DNA of 64,000 bases from Curtobacterium sp. VKM Ac-2922 (GTDB lineage Bacteria > Actinomycetota > Actinomycetes > Actinomycetales > Microbacteriaceae): contig NZ_JALGRO010000014.1 in the NCBI RefSeq assembly GCF_022815645.1, positions 1 to 64,000 on the forward strand. The letters are read 5' to 3'. The position numbers and the translations under genes are program-made. Within the stretch, counting starts at the first letter, position 1, and each line of letters begins with the position of its first letter. Below are positions 35,578 through 43,688 of the stretch, piece by piece. The notes beneath the pieces are model-generated. The model worked only from the letters and a program-made list of their open reading frames with translations, ran no database searches and was not told where the DNA came from.

Positions 35578-35581
35578 GCCG

Positions 35582-36115
35582 CTAGCTCCGGGGCGGCGCC
35601 TCGGCCGCAGATGCCGCCGCGAGTGCACCGCTGCGGTAGAACGAGAACGCCTTGGCGACCTTCTCGGGAGCGCCGGCGACCACGATGGTGTCGCCCGGGA
35701 ACACGACGAAGTCCGCCGAGGGGGCGGGGTTGGCGCTGTCGCCACGGACGACGGCGACGACGGTCAGGCCGATGAAGCCGGAGTCGTGCAGGTCGCCGAG
35801 TGGCTTGCCGGCGATCGCGTCCTCGTAGTCGACGGAGAACCAGTCGATCGACAGACCCGGGATCTCGTCGAGCTTGTCGAGGCCCTCGGTGATACGGGTG
35901 CCGCCCAGCAGTTCGGCGAGGGTGTGGGCCTCGTCGTCGCTCAGGCGCAGCGAGACCTTCTCGGACTTGTCGGCGCCGTCGGAGACGTCAGCGAAGGAGA
36001 TGAGGTCGGAGTGACCCGACCTGTGCGTGATGACCCCGCACTTGCCACCGTCGTCGGTGTAGAAGCTGTGCAGCACGCCGACTCCGGGGAGTTTGACGCG
36101 ATGAACGTCGACCAT
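35582..36115 (-). CDS. TrkA-C (RCK_C) regulatory subunit, KhtT-like
   Basis: A 177-residue soluble protein. The N-terminal part (VDVHRVKLPGVGVLHSFYTDDGGKCGVITHRSG) matches KhtT; the C-terminal part (residues about 90-160, IDWFSVDYEDAIAGKPLGDL, VVAVVRGD, FVVFPGDTIVVAGAPEKV) is an RCK_C fold. In B. subtilis, KhtT gates KhtU and binds c-di-AMP; the same is inferred here. AAGGGAG lies 5 bases before the ATG. It is the first gene of an operon with the antiporter and SURF1. Confidence 0.9.
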   Translation of the reverse strand: MVDVHRVKLPGVGVLHSFYTDDGGKCGVITHRSGHSDLISFADVSDGADKSEKVSLRLSDDEAHTLAELLGGTRITEGLDKLDEIPGLSIDWFSVDYEDAIAGKPLGDLHDSGFIGLTVVAVVRGDSANPAPSADFVVFPGDTIVVAGAPEKVAKAFSFYRSGALAAASAAEAPPRS

Positions 36116-36175
36116 GATGGCTCCCTTTCCCAGGACACCCATGCTAACCACCGTGGGCGCTCGCGCATTCCGTTC

Positions 36176-36796
36176 TCAGCGCAGCAGTCCGAGTGACCGC
36201 GCTGCCGACACGGCCGCGGTGCGCGAGGACACCCCGAGCTTCGAGAACACGTGCACCAGGTGCGTCTTCACGGTGGCGTCGGTGATGTGCAGGGCTGCGG
36301 CGACGTCGCCGTTGGACGCTCCCGACGCCACGAGTCGCAGCACCTCGAGCTCGCGCGCGGACAGGCTGACCCGCGGCGAGCGCACCCGCTCCATCAGCCG
36401 GCTGGCGATGACCGGGGCCAGGGCGCTCTCGCCCGCGGCGGCGGCCCGGACGGCGGCCAGCAGTTCGTCCGGCGGGGCGTCCTTGAGCAGGTAGCCGCTC
36501 GCCCCGGCCTCGACGGCGCCCAGGATGTCGCCGTCGGTGTCGTAGTTGGTCAGGACGAGCACGTAGGGCGGGGCGTCGAGCGCTCGGATCGCGCGGGTGG
36601 CGTCCGCTCCGGTCTGGGCCTGCCCGAACTGCAGGTCCATGAGCACGAGTTCGGGCGCCAGCTCGGCAGCCAGGGCGACGGCCTGCGCAGGGACAGCGGC
36701 CTCGCCCACCACGGTGATGTCGGCGGCGGTGTCGAGCAGTGCCCGCAGGCCGGCCCGCACCACGGGGTGGTCGTCGGCGATCACGACGCGGATCAC
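36176..36796 (-). CDS. NarL/LuxR-type response regulator
   Basis: A 206-residue regulator. The receiver domain starts IRVVIADDHPVVRAGLRALLD with the acidic pair DD, phospho-acceptor Asp in ELVLMDLQFG, Thr/Ser switch in VLTNYD, and Lys in GYLLKDAPPDE. The C-terminal LuxR HTH reads SLSARELEVLRLVASGASNGDVAAALHITDATVKTHLVHVFSKLGVSSRTAAV. It overlaps the kinase stop by 4 bases. The paired kinase is next to it; the likely target is the divergent ABC exporter. Confidence 0.93.
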   Translation of the reverse strand: MIRVVIADDHPVVRAGLRALLDTAADITVVGEAAVPAQAVALAAELAPELVLMDLQFGQAQTGADATRAIRALDAPPYVLVLTNYDTDGDILGAVEAGASGYLLKDAPPDELLAAVRAAAAGESALAPVIASRLMERVRSPRVSLSARELEVLRLVASGASNGDVAAALHITDATVKTHLVHVFSKLGVSSRTAAVSAARSLGLLR

Positions 36797-37983
36797 GGCG
36801 CACCGCCCAGGACGACCCGCACGGTGGTGCCGCTGCCGGGTGCCGAGTCGACGTCGAGCCGGCCGTCGAGCTGCCGCACGCGCTCGGTCATCGCGGCCAG
36901 GCCGAACGAGTCGCTGGACCCGGCGCGCGCCCGGACGGCCACCGGGTCGAACCCGCGGCCGTCGTCGGACACGGTCAGGGTGGCGCAGGGGCCGTCGACG
37001 ACCAGGGTGATGCGGACCGCCGTGGCCTCGGCGTGCTGCACGACGTTGGCCAGGGCCCCCTGGGTGATCCGCAGCAGCGCGGTCTGCGTGGCCATGGGCA
37101 GCGTCACCTGCTCGGGCACGTCGACGTGGACGGCCAGGCCGGCGCCGGCCAGCCCGGCCCCGGCACGGTGCGATCCCGCCAGTCGGTCGAGCGCCGACCC
37201 GATCCCCTGCTCGAGCGTCGGCGGGCTGAGCTCACGGATGAAGCGCCGGGTGTCGGCCAGCCCCTCGGCAGCGGTCTGACGGGCCAGTCGGACGTGCTCG
37301 ATGCCCGGTCGCTCACCGTCGGCCGATTCGGCAGCGTGCAGCAGCATCTGGATGCTCGAGAGTCCCTGTGCGACTGTGTCGTGGATCTCGCGAGCGAGTC
37401 GCGCTCGTTCGGCCAGGACCCCCTGCTCGTGCTGCGTCGCGGCGAGTTCGTCCTGCGTCCGGATGAGCCGGGCGACCAGATCCTCGCGCTCACGTGCCTC
37501 TTGCGCGAGTGCCCGGTAGCCGAGTCCGATGAGCAGGGCGACGCCGGCGCCGACGAGCGGTCCGACCACCCCGCCGACGGTGAACCCGCCGTGCAGGCCC
37601 AACGCCACGATCGCGATCCCGGTGGCGACGAGCACGGCCACGGGTCCGACGACCCGCGGCAGGACGTGCAGGTACAGGAAGAACAGCGGGAAGACCAGGT
37701 ACGCGGCCTCGGGGACGAGCACGAGCAGCGCGATCCAGACCACCGTCAACGTGACGAGCCACACGGCTCCGGCGAGGACGCGGCGGGTCGGCCGGGTCGC
37801 CGCTGCCAGGCCGCCGAGCACGTACACGATCGCGAAGACGACGACGAGTGCCAGGGCGGACCACGAGGTGCGTCCGGGTTCGACGAGCACGCGCACGACG
37901 ACGAGTGCCGTGAGGGCGGCGACCAGGACGTGGAGTCCCGTCCGCAGCCCCACGAACACCGGCGTGAGCGTGCTGTGCGACAT
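36793..37983 (-). CDS. sensor histidine kinase (HisKA_3, NarX-like)
   Basis: A 396-residue kinase with about six N-terminal membrane helices and almost no external sensor domain (residues 1-155), a coiled linker (EAREREDLVARLIRTQDELAATQHEQ), the HisKA_3 box RLAREIHDTVAQGLSSIQML with phospho-His, and an HATPase domain (ITQGALANVVQHAEAT, VSDDGRGFDP, GLAAMTERVRQLDG). Such compact sensors often detect membrane or envelope stress, or signal through an associated transporter. TACGCT lies 8 bases before the ATG, suggesting a leaderless message. Confidence 0.93.
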   Translation of the reverse strand: MSHSTLTPVFVGLRTGLHVLVAALTALVVVRVLVEPGRTSWSALALVVVFAIVYVLGGLAAATRPTRRVLAGAVWLVTLTVVWIALLVLVPEAAYLVFPLFFLYLHVLPRVVGPVAVLVATGIAIVALGLHGGFTVGGVVGPLVGAGVALLIGLGYRALAQEAREREDLVARLIRTQDELAATQHEQGVLAERARLAREIHDTVAQGLSSIQMLLHAAESADGERPGIEHVRLARQTAAEGLADTRRFIRELSPPTLEQGIGSALDRLAGSHRAGAGLAGAGLAVHVDVPEQVTLPMATQTALLRITQGALANVVQHAEATAVRITLVVDGPCATLTVSDDGRGFDPVAVRARAGSSDSFGLAAMTERVRQLDGRLDVDSAPGSGTTVRVVLGGAP

Positions 37984-38130
37984 CGGTGTCCAGCGTAGGG
38001 AGCACGCCGCCGGCGGGCATCAACCGAACGGTCGATGCCAGGACCACACCCACCGGCGATGTCCCGGCGCGACCGCCCCGCGAGGCTGGATGCCGTGCCG
38101 TGGACCGTCCCGGCACGGAGAGGAGTCAGC

Positions 38131-39237
38131 GTGTTCGTCGCCTGGCGTGACCTGCGGCATGCGCGGGGTCGATTCGTCCTGATCGGGAGCGTCGTCGCCC
38201 TGATCACCCTGCTGGTCGGGTTCCTGGCCGGCCTGACCGGCGGTCTGGCGTCGCAGAACGTGTCGGCGGTGCTGGGTCTGCCGGGCGACCGTCTGGTCCT
38301 GCAGCAGCCGTCCACCGGGCAGCCCTCGTTCGCGCAGTCCACGATCGACGAGCAGGCGCGGGTCGGCTGGCAGGACGCGGCCGGGGTCGACGAGGTCGTG
38401 CCCGTCGGGATCGTGCAGGGTCGCGCCACCGCCGGTCGTGCCGCTTCCGCCGGCGCCGACACCGCCGTGGGCGTCGCACTGGTCGGGTTGCCGCACGGCA
38501 GCGGCGGCGCACGTGGGTCGGTCGTGGCCGATCTCGCCCCGCGGGCCGACGACCAGGTCGGGCTGTCCGCCGGAGCGGCGCACGACCTGGGTGCCGCCGT
38601 CGGGGACCGCGTGACCGTCGCCGGCTCGACCTTCCGCGTCGCCTCGGTGGGCGGCGACGCCTGGTACAGCCACACACCCGTGCTCGCGCTCACCCCGGAC
38701 GCCTGGGCGGCGGCCGACCGCCGTCTCGGCGGCGACGGAGCCGCGACCGTGCTCGCCGTGAGCGGGACGCCGGACTGGTCCGCCGTCTCCGCACGGACGC
38801 ACACGTCGGCGGCGACACCGCTCGGCAGCCTGACCGCGCTCGAGACCTTCCGATCCGAGGTCGGATCGCTCGGGCTCATGATCGCGATGCTGTTCGGGGT
38901 CTCGGCGCTCGTCGTCGGGGCGTTCTTCACGGTCTGGACGATGCAGCGGGCCGGGGACGTCGCCGTGCTCAAGGCCCTCGGTGCGAGCACACCCTCACTC
39001 GTCCGCGATGCCCTCGGGCAGGCGCTCGTCGTGCTGGTCGCCGGGATCGGTGTCGGCACGGTCGCGGTCGTCGCCCTCGGAGTCGCAGCGGGCGGCGCGC
39101 TGCCGTTCATGCTCAGCCCCCTCACCACCCTGCTGCCCTCGGTCGCGATGGTCCTGCTGGGCCTGGCGGGCGCCGCCGTCGCCCTGCGCACCGTCACCGC
39201 CGCCGACCCCCTCACCGCACTCGGGAGCAACCGATGA
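38131..39237 (+). CDS. FtsX-like ABC transporter permease
   Basis: A 368-residue permease from GTG 38131, with GAGGAG 5 bases upstream. The topology is one helix near the N-terminus (RFVLIGSVVALITLLVGFLAGLTGGL), a large outward domain (residues about 40-245), then three helices (about 250-365) as in MacB/FtsX permeases. It overlaps the ATPase gene by 4 bases. It diverges from a two-component system, an arrangement seen in antimicrobial-peptide and envelope-stress exporters; the substrate is unknown. Confidence 0.9.
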   Translation: MFVAWRDLRHARGRFVLIGSVVALITLLVGFLAGLTGGLASQNVSAVLGLPGDRLVLQQPSTGQPSFAQSTIDEQARVGWQDAAGVDEVVPVGIVQGRATAGRAASAGADTAVGVALVGLPHGSGGARGSVVADLAPRADDQVGLSAGAAHDLGAAVGDRVTVAGSTFRVASVGGDAWYSHTPVLALTPDAWAAADRRLGGDGAATVLAVSGTPDWSAVSARTHTSAATPLGSLTALETFRSEVGSLGLMIAMLFGVSALVVGAFFTVWTMQRAGDVAVLKALGASTPSLVRDALGQALVVLVAGIGVGTVAVVALGVAAGGALPFMLSPLTTLLPSVAMVLLGLAGAAVALRTVTAADPLTALGSNR

Positions 39238-39938
39238 TCACCCTCGACGACGTCACCCTCACCTTCCCCGACGGCGCCACCCGCACCACGGCCGTCGACC
39301 ACGTCACCCTGCGCGCCGACGCCGGCCTGGTGACGGGGATCACCGGCCCCTCCGGCTCGGGCAAGTCCTCGCTGCTGGCGGTCGCGGCGACGCTGATCCG
39401 GCCGGACTCGGGGCGGGTGCTGATCGGCGACCTCGACGCGACCGGGCTCGACCGGCGTGCGGCCGCCGAACTCCGCCGCGACCGGATCGGGATCGTGTTC
39501 CAGCAGTCGAACCTGCTGCCGGCGCTCACCGCCCGCGAACAGCTGCTCGTGATGGGACGGCTCGGCACCACGGACCGCGCGGGTCGTGCCCGCATCGCCG
39601 CCCGCGCGGACGACCTGCTCGACACCGTCGGACTCACCGCCCATGCCGACAGGCGACCGGCACAGCTGTCCGGCGGCCAGCGGCAACGGGTCGCCATCGC
39701 CCGGGCGCTGGTGCACGACCCCGACGTGCTGCTGGTCGACGAGCCGACGAGCGCGCTCGACCAAGAGCGGGGTGCTGCGGTGATGGACCTGGTCCATCGT
39801 CTGACGCACGAGCGCGGGACCGCCACGCTGTTGGTCACGCACGACCTGGTCCACCGTGCCGCGCTGGACGCGCTGGTGACCGTCGTCGACGGCGCCGTCA
39901 CGCGGATCGAGCAGGCCGCGCCGGCGAACGCAGCGTGA
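39234..39938 (+). CDS. ABC transporter ATP-binding protein (MacB/LolD type)
   Basis: A 234-residue ATPase. Walker A is GPSGSGKSS, the Q-loop is IVFQQSNLLPALTAREQ, the signature is [15 protein letters not shown], and Walker B is VLLVDEPTSALD. The fixed spacing and VFQQSNLLP are typical of LolD/MacB ATPases that drive FtsX-type permeases by mechanotransmission. It is the second gene of the exporter operon and ends before a strong bidirectional terminator. Confidence 0.94.
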   Translation: MITLDDVTLTFPDGATRTTAVDHVTLRADAGLVTGITGPSGSGKSSLLAVAATLIRPDSGRVLIGDLDATGLDRRAAAELRRDRIGIVFQQSNLLPALTAREQLLVMGRLGTTDRAGRARIAARADDLLDTVGLTAHADRRPAQLSGGQRQRVAIARALVHDPDVLLVDEPTSALDQERGAAVMDLVHRLTHERGTATLLVTHDLVHRAALDALVTVVDGAVTRIEQAAPANAA

Positions 39939-39944
39939 CCAGCA

Positions 39945-39992
39945 GACGGACGGGAGGCCCGTGACCAGCCGGTCACGCGCCTCCTGTCCGTC
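39945..39992. terminator. bidirectional terminator, CGGACRGGAGGC family
   Basis: A 22-bp stem with two mismatches: GACGGACGGGAGGCCCGTGA... (39945-39966) pairs with 39971-39992 around an AGCC loop. It sits between the convergent exporter ATPase (stop 39938) and glpD (stop 40002). It shares the arm sequence with the hairpin at 12891-12937. Confidence 0.92.
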
Positions 39993-40001
39993 GCGCCCCG
40001 C

Positions 40002-41873
40002 CTAGCTGGGTTCGGTCGTCTTCTCGCCGACCACCTGCTCGTCCGACGCCGTGGCGCCCTCGGCGCCACTGGAGCGGCCGCCGCCGACGACCACGTCGTC
40101 CTCCTCGAAGCCGAACGCGATGTCCGGGGCCTCGAGCCGCACGCGGTCGGCGGACTCGTCGTCGGGCTGCAGCTGCGACTCGCGCTCGGCAGCGACACGC
40201 TTCAGGTAGTTCGCCACCTCGGCCTCGGTCTGCTCCTGGTCCCAGCCGAGCACGCCCGCCATCAGCTTCGCGGCGACGGGAGCTGCGGACTCGCCGCGGT
40301 CCCAGGCCTCGATCGAGACCCGGGTGCGGCGGGCCAGGACGTCCTCCAGGTGCAGGGCGCCCTCGTGCGACGCCGCGTAGACGACCTCGGCACCGATGTA
40401 GTCGTCGGCTCCGGGCAGGGCCTCGGCGAGCGCCGGGTCCTGCTTGACCAGGTCGAGCACCTCGGTGGCGAGCGTGCCGTACCGGTTCAGCAGGTGTTCG
40501 ATGCGGACCTTGTGCACGCCGAAGGTCTTGGCCGTGCGGCCACGCTTGTTCCACGCGGCGGGGTACCCCTCGGCGCCGAGCAGCGGGATGTCCTGCGTGG
40601 TCGACGCCGGGATGCGGCCGTCCATCGCGGCCACGGCCTCGTCGATGGCGTCCTTGCCCATCACGCGGTAGGTCGTCCACTTGCCGCCGGCCACGACCAC
40701 CAGCCCGGGGGCGGTGTGCGCGACGACGTGCTCGCGGCTGAGCTTCGACGTGACGTCGGACTCGCCCGCCAGCAGCGGTCGCAGGCCGGCGTAGACGCCC
40801 TCGACGTCCTCGCGGGTGAGCGGCACACGCAGGACCTTGTTGACGTGTTCGAGGATGTAGTCGATGTCGGCCGCGGTGGCGGCGGGGTGCGCCTTGTCGA
40901 GGTACCAGTCGGTGTCGGTGGTGCCGACCAGCCAGTGGCGGCCCCACGGGATCACGAACAGCACGCTCTTCTCGGTGCGCAGGATCATGCCCATGTTCGA
41001 CTGGAACCGGTCGCGCGGCACGACCAGGTGCACGCCCTTCGATGCACGGACCTTGAACTGCCCGCGCGTGCCGACCATCGCCTGGGTGTCGTCGGTCCAG
41101 ACGCCGGTGGCGTTGACGACCTGCTTGGCCCGGATGTCGAACTTCTCACCCGTCTGGATGTCGTGCGCGTGGGCGCCGACCACGCGCTCGCCGACCTTGA
41201 TGAAGCCCTCGATCCGCACGCGGGCGGCGGCGTGGGCGCCGTAGGACGCCGCGGTGCGCACCAGCGACGCGACGTAGCGGGCGTCGTCGACCTGGGCGTC
41301 GTAGTAGGTCATGCCGCCGACGAACGCGTCCTTCTTCAGCGACGGCATCGACCGCAGCACCTGCGTGCGGGTGAGGTGCCGGTGGTGCGGGACCCCGGGC
41401 GGGCGGCCACCGGACCAGCTGAAGGCGTCGTACATCGCCATGCCGATCCCGATGTAGAAGCGCTCCCACACGCGGTGGTTGAGCGGGTACAGGAAGCGGA
41501 CCGGCTTGACCAGGTGCGGGGCGATGCGCTGCAGCAGCAGGCCGCGTTCGATCAGGGCCTCGCGCACCAGGGTGAAGTTGAGCTGTTCGAGGTACCGGAT
41601 GCCGCCGTGCACGAGCTTCGACGAGCGGCTCGACGTGCCCGATCCCCAGTCGCGGGCCTCGACGATCCCGACGCTCAGGCCACGGGTGACGGCGTCGAGG
41701 GCGCTGCCCCCGCCGACGATCCCACCACCGACGACCAGGACGTCGAGCTCCCTCGTCTTCAGTGCTTCGATCGCATCGGCCCGTTCCTCCGGTCCGAGCT
41801 TCGCCTGGGGATCGAACCCCGCCGTGCCGAACGCACCGCCGGGTGCCTTCTTGCCCGAGACCGTCGTTGCCAT
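40002..41873 (-). CDS. glpD: glycerol-3-phosphate dehydrogenase (FAD)
   Basis: A 623-residue flavoenzyme oxidising glycerol-3-phosphate to DHAP with electrons to menaquinone. VLVVGGGIVGGGSALDAVTRGLSVGIVEARDWGSGTSSRSSKLVHGGIRYLEQ is the FAD-binding start (residues about 43-95). VVNATGVW, IPWGRHWLVGTTDTDWY and GGKWTTYRVMGKDAID follow in family order. A 60-residue acidic tail is extra. I chose the ATG at 41873 because GGAGG lies 5 bases upstream; an adjacent ATG at 41876 is too close. The phosphodiesterase at 26376-27410 could supply substrate. Confidence 0.95.
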   Translation of the reverse strand: MATTVSGKKAPGGAFGTAGFDPQAKLGPEERADAIEALKTRELDVLVVGGGIVGGGSALDAVTRGLSVGIVEARDWGSGTSSRSSKLVHGGIRYLEQLNFTLVREALIERGLLLQRIAPHLVKPVRFLYPLNHRVWERFYIGIGMAMYDAFSWSGGRPPGVPHHRHLTRTQVLRSMPSLKKDAFVGGMTYYDAQVDDARYVASLVRTAASYGAHAAARVRIEGFIKVGERVVGAHAHDIQTGEKFDIRAKQVVNATGVWTDDTQAMVGTRGQFKVRASKGVHLVVPRDRFQSNMGMILRTEKSVLFVIPWGRHWLVGTTDTDWYLDKAHPAATAADIDYILEHVNKVLRVPLTREDVEGVYAGLRPLLAGESDVTSKLSREHVVAHTAPGLVVVAGGKWTTYRVMGKDAIDEAVAAMDGRIPASTTQDIPLLGAEGYPAAWNKRGRTAKTFGVHKVRIEHLLNRYGTLATEVLDLVKQDPALAEALPGADDYIGAEVVYAASHEGALHLEDVLARRTRVSIEAWDRGESAAPVAAKLMAGVLGWDQEQTEAEVANYLKRVAAERESQLQPDDESADRVRLEAPDIAFGFEEDDVVVGGGRSSGAEGATASDEQVVGEKTTEPS

Positions 41874-41899
41874 CATCGCCTCCGCGTCACCGTGGTGGA

Positions 41900-41919
41900 G
41901 CAGCACGTCAGCGTGCTGC
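41900..41919 (-). terminator. intrinsic terminator of guaB3
   Basis: Perfect 8-bp stem GCAGCACG/CGTGCTGC with a TCAG loop, 18 bases past the stop of the guaB3 gene on the minus strand and upstream of glpD. Confidence 0.75.
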
Positions 41920-41937
41920 CGTCCGGCGCCGGTGCAC

Positions 41938-43056
41938 TCAGCGGTGGTAGGGCGCCACGACCACTTCTACTCGCTGGAACTCCTTGGCGTCGGAGTACCC
42001 GGTGGTGGCCATCGACCGTCGCAGGGCACCGACGATGTTCGCGCGGCCGTCCCAGGTGGGGGTCGGGCCGTTCAGGACGCTCTCGAGCGGGGCGATGGTG
42101 CCGACCTCGACACGACGACCTCGCGGGAGTTCCGGGTGGTGTGCCTCGGCGCCCCAGTGGAAACCGCCGCCCGGCGCCTCGGACGCACGGGCCAGGACGG
42201 TGCCGAGCATGACGGCGTCGGCGCCCATCGCGATCGCCTTCACGACGTCGCCCGCGGTGTCGAGGCCCCCGTCGGCGATGACGTGCACGTAGCGGCCACC
42301 GGACTCGTCCATGTAGTCACGACGGGCCCCGGCGATGTCGGCGACCGCGGTGGCCATCGGCGCGTGGATGCCCAGCGCGGCACGGGTGGTCGAGGCGGCG
42401 CCGCCACCGAAGCCGACCAGCACGCCGGCCGCGCCGGTGCGCATGAGGTGCAGGGCGGCGGTGTAGGTCGACGCGCCACCGACGATCACGGGGACGTCGA
42501 GCTCGTAGATGAACTTCTTGAGGTTCAGGGGCTCGGTGTTCTGCGACACGTGCTCGGCCGACACCGTGGTGCCGCGGATCACGAACAGGTCGACACCGGC
42601 GTCGACGACCGTCTGCGAGAACTCCTGCGTGCGCTGCGGGCTGAGCGACCCGGCGACGGGGACACCAGCGGCGCGGATCTCGGCCAGGCGCGCGGTGATC
42701 AGCTCGGCCTTGACGGGCTCGGCGTAGATCTCCTGCATGCGCTTGGTGACGTTGTCGTCGGTGAGCTGGCGGATCTCGGCGTAGTAGGGCCCGGGGTCCT
42801 GGTACCGGGTCCACAGGCCCTCGAGGTCGAGCACACCCAGGATGCCGAGCTTGCCCATCTGGATGACGGTGGCCGGCGAGGCGACGGAGTCCATCGGTGC
42901 GGCCAGGATCGGCGCTTCGAACGTGAAGGCGTCGATCGACCACTGCACGTTGACGTCCTGCGGGTCGCGCGTGCGCCGCGAGGGAACCACCGCGATGTCG
43001 TCGAACGCGTACGCCCGTCGTCCGCGCTTGCCTGCACCGATCTCGACTTCACTCAC
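41938..43056 (-). CDS. guaB3: GuaB3 family IMP dehydrogenase-related protein
   Basis: A 372-residue TIM-barrel protein of the IMPDH/GMPR superfamily without CBS domains, as in actinobacterial GuaB3. It begins GRRAYAFDDIAVVPSRRTRDP. VIADGGLDTAGDVVKAIAMGADAVMLGT is the phosphate-binding region. The IMPDH catalytic loop (GSICTTR in the true GuaB of this window) is here VIRGTTVSAEHVS, and the protein has no cysteine at all, so normal IMPDH chemistry is not possible. Its function is unclear. The GTG start follows TAGGCT by 6 bases, suggesting a leaderless message. Confidence 0.9.
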   Translation of the reverse strand: MSEVEIGAGKRGRRAYAFDDIAVVPSRRTRDPQDVNVQWSIDAFTFEAPILAAPMDSVASPATVIQMGKLGILGVLDLEGLWTRYQDPGPYYAEIRQLTDDNVTKRMQEIYAEPVKAELITARLAEIRAAGVPVAGSLSPQRTQEFSQTVVDAGVDLFVIRGTTVSAEHVSQNTEPLNLKKFIYELDVPVIVGGASTYTAALHLMRTGAAGVLVGFGGGAASTTRAALGIHAPMATAVADIAGARRDYMDESGGRYVHVIADGGLDTAGDVVKAIAMGADAVMLGTVLARASEAPGGGFHWGAEAHHPELPRGRRVEVGTIAPLESVLNGPTPTWDGRANIVGALRRSMATTGYSDAKEFQRVEVVVAPYHR

Positions 43057-43108
43057 CCGGCAAGCCTACCGGGCGCCCTCTGCGCGGGGCCGCATGGGTA
43101 CTGGTGCG

Positions 43109-43291
43109 TCAGCGCGAGCGGCGGCGGCGCTGTCGGAGCACCCGCAGCGTCAGGCCCAGCCCGAGCGCCAGCACGACGAGCACGACCAGCAGCAGCGCGG
43201 CGACCTTCACGAGCAGCGCGGCACCGACGAAGAGCACCACGAACACCACCCACACCAGCGCGTCCATGGCGCGTGCCGCGATCCTGTCCAC
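43109..43291 (-). CDS. small membrane protein (60 residues)
   Basis: One long hydrophobic stretch or a tight helical hairpin (residues about 11-48, ALVWVVFVVLFVGAALLVKV then ALLLVVLVVLALGLGL), ending in a basic tail RQRRRRSR that should stay in the cytoplasm. GTG 43291 follows TAGCGT by 7 bases, the leaderless pattern seen elsewhere here. An ATG eight codons in is an alternative. No family recognised. Confidence 0.6.
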   Translation of the reverse strand: MDRIAARAMDALVWVVFVVLFVGAALLVKVAALLLVVLVVLALGLGLTLRVLRQRRRRSR

Positions 43292-43362
43292 GTCGGGAAC
43301 GCTACCCGTGTGGCGGTGGTGGGACGAGCCTCCAGGCTGCCACCGGCCCGTCGAGTGCGCGT

Positions 43363-43483
43363 CGACCGGTCACGACACCCCGTCGGACGGTCGTCGACCG
43401 GTCGCGAACCGTCGCTGGGGGCGTCGCGAGTCGACGGAACGCGACCACTCGACGGACGTGAGCGGGGTGTCGCGACCAGTGGG
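43363..43483. repeat. inverted-repeat intergenic element, copy 2
   Basis: The reverse complement of 43363-43384 (GACGGGGTGTCGTGACCGGT...) matches the direct sequence at 43461-43483 (AGCGGGGTGTCGCGACCAGT...). The direct end agrees with that of the element at 31129-31152 at 22 of 24 positions, and the internal block GGTCGCGAACCGTCGC is also shared. The rest of the gap 43292-43688 is low-complexity (many GCACGCCCCAC-like runs) and holds no gene I can support. Confidence 0.55.
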
Positions 43484-43688
43484 CACGGCAGCACGCCGCA
43501 CGCCCCACACACCACGCCCCACGGCCGCACGCCCCACGCAGCACGTCCACACGGCAGCACGCCGCGCGCCGCGTGCCGCACGACGAACGGCCGCACGAGG
43601 AGCGGGGCCGCGCGGCGCATCAGCGACTGCGCACGGCCCCACTCGGTGCCGGCACCGCCCCCACAGCGACACCGGCGGGTCGACGCCC

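Noticed and set aside
41938..43056. A second functional IMP dehydrogenase
   Set aside because: No cysteine is present, so the catalytic thioimidate cannot form; annotated as GuaB3-type instead.
43646..43657. GGTGCCGGCACC palindrome as the livF terminator
   Set aside because: It has no loop and is only 12 bp; I see no convincing terminator after livF.
43484..43688. Low-complexity GCACGCCCCAC runs read as a small gene
   Set aside because: Several short frames are open because of composition, but none has a ribosome site, leaderless promoter or recognisable product.
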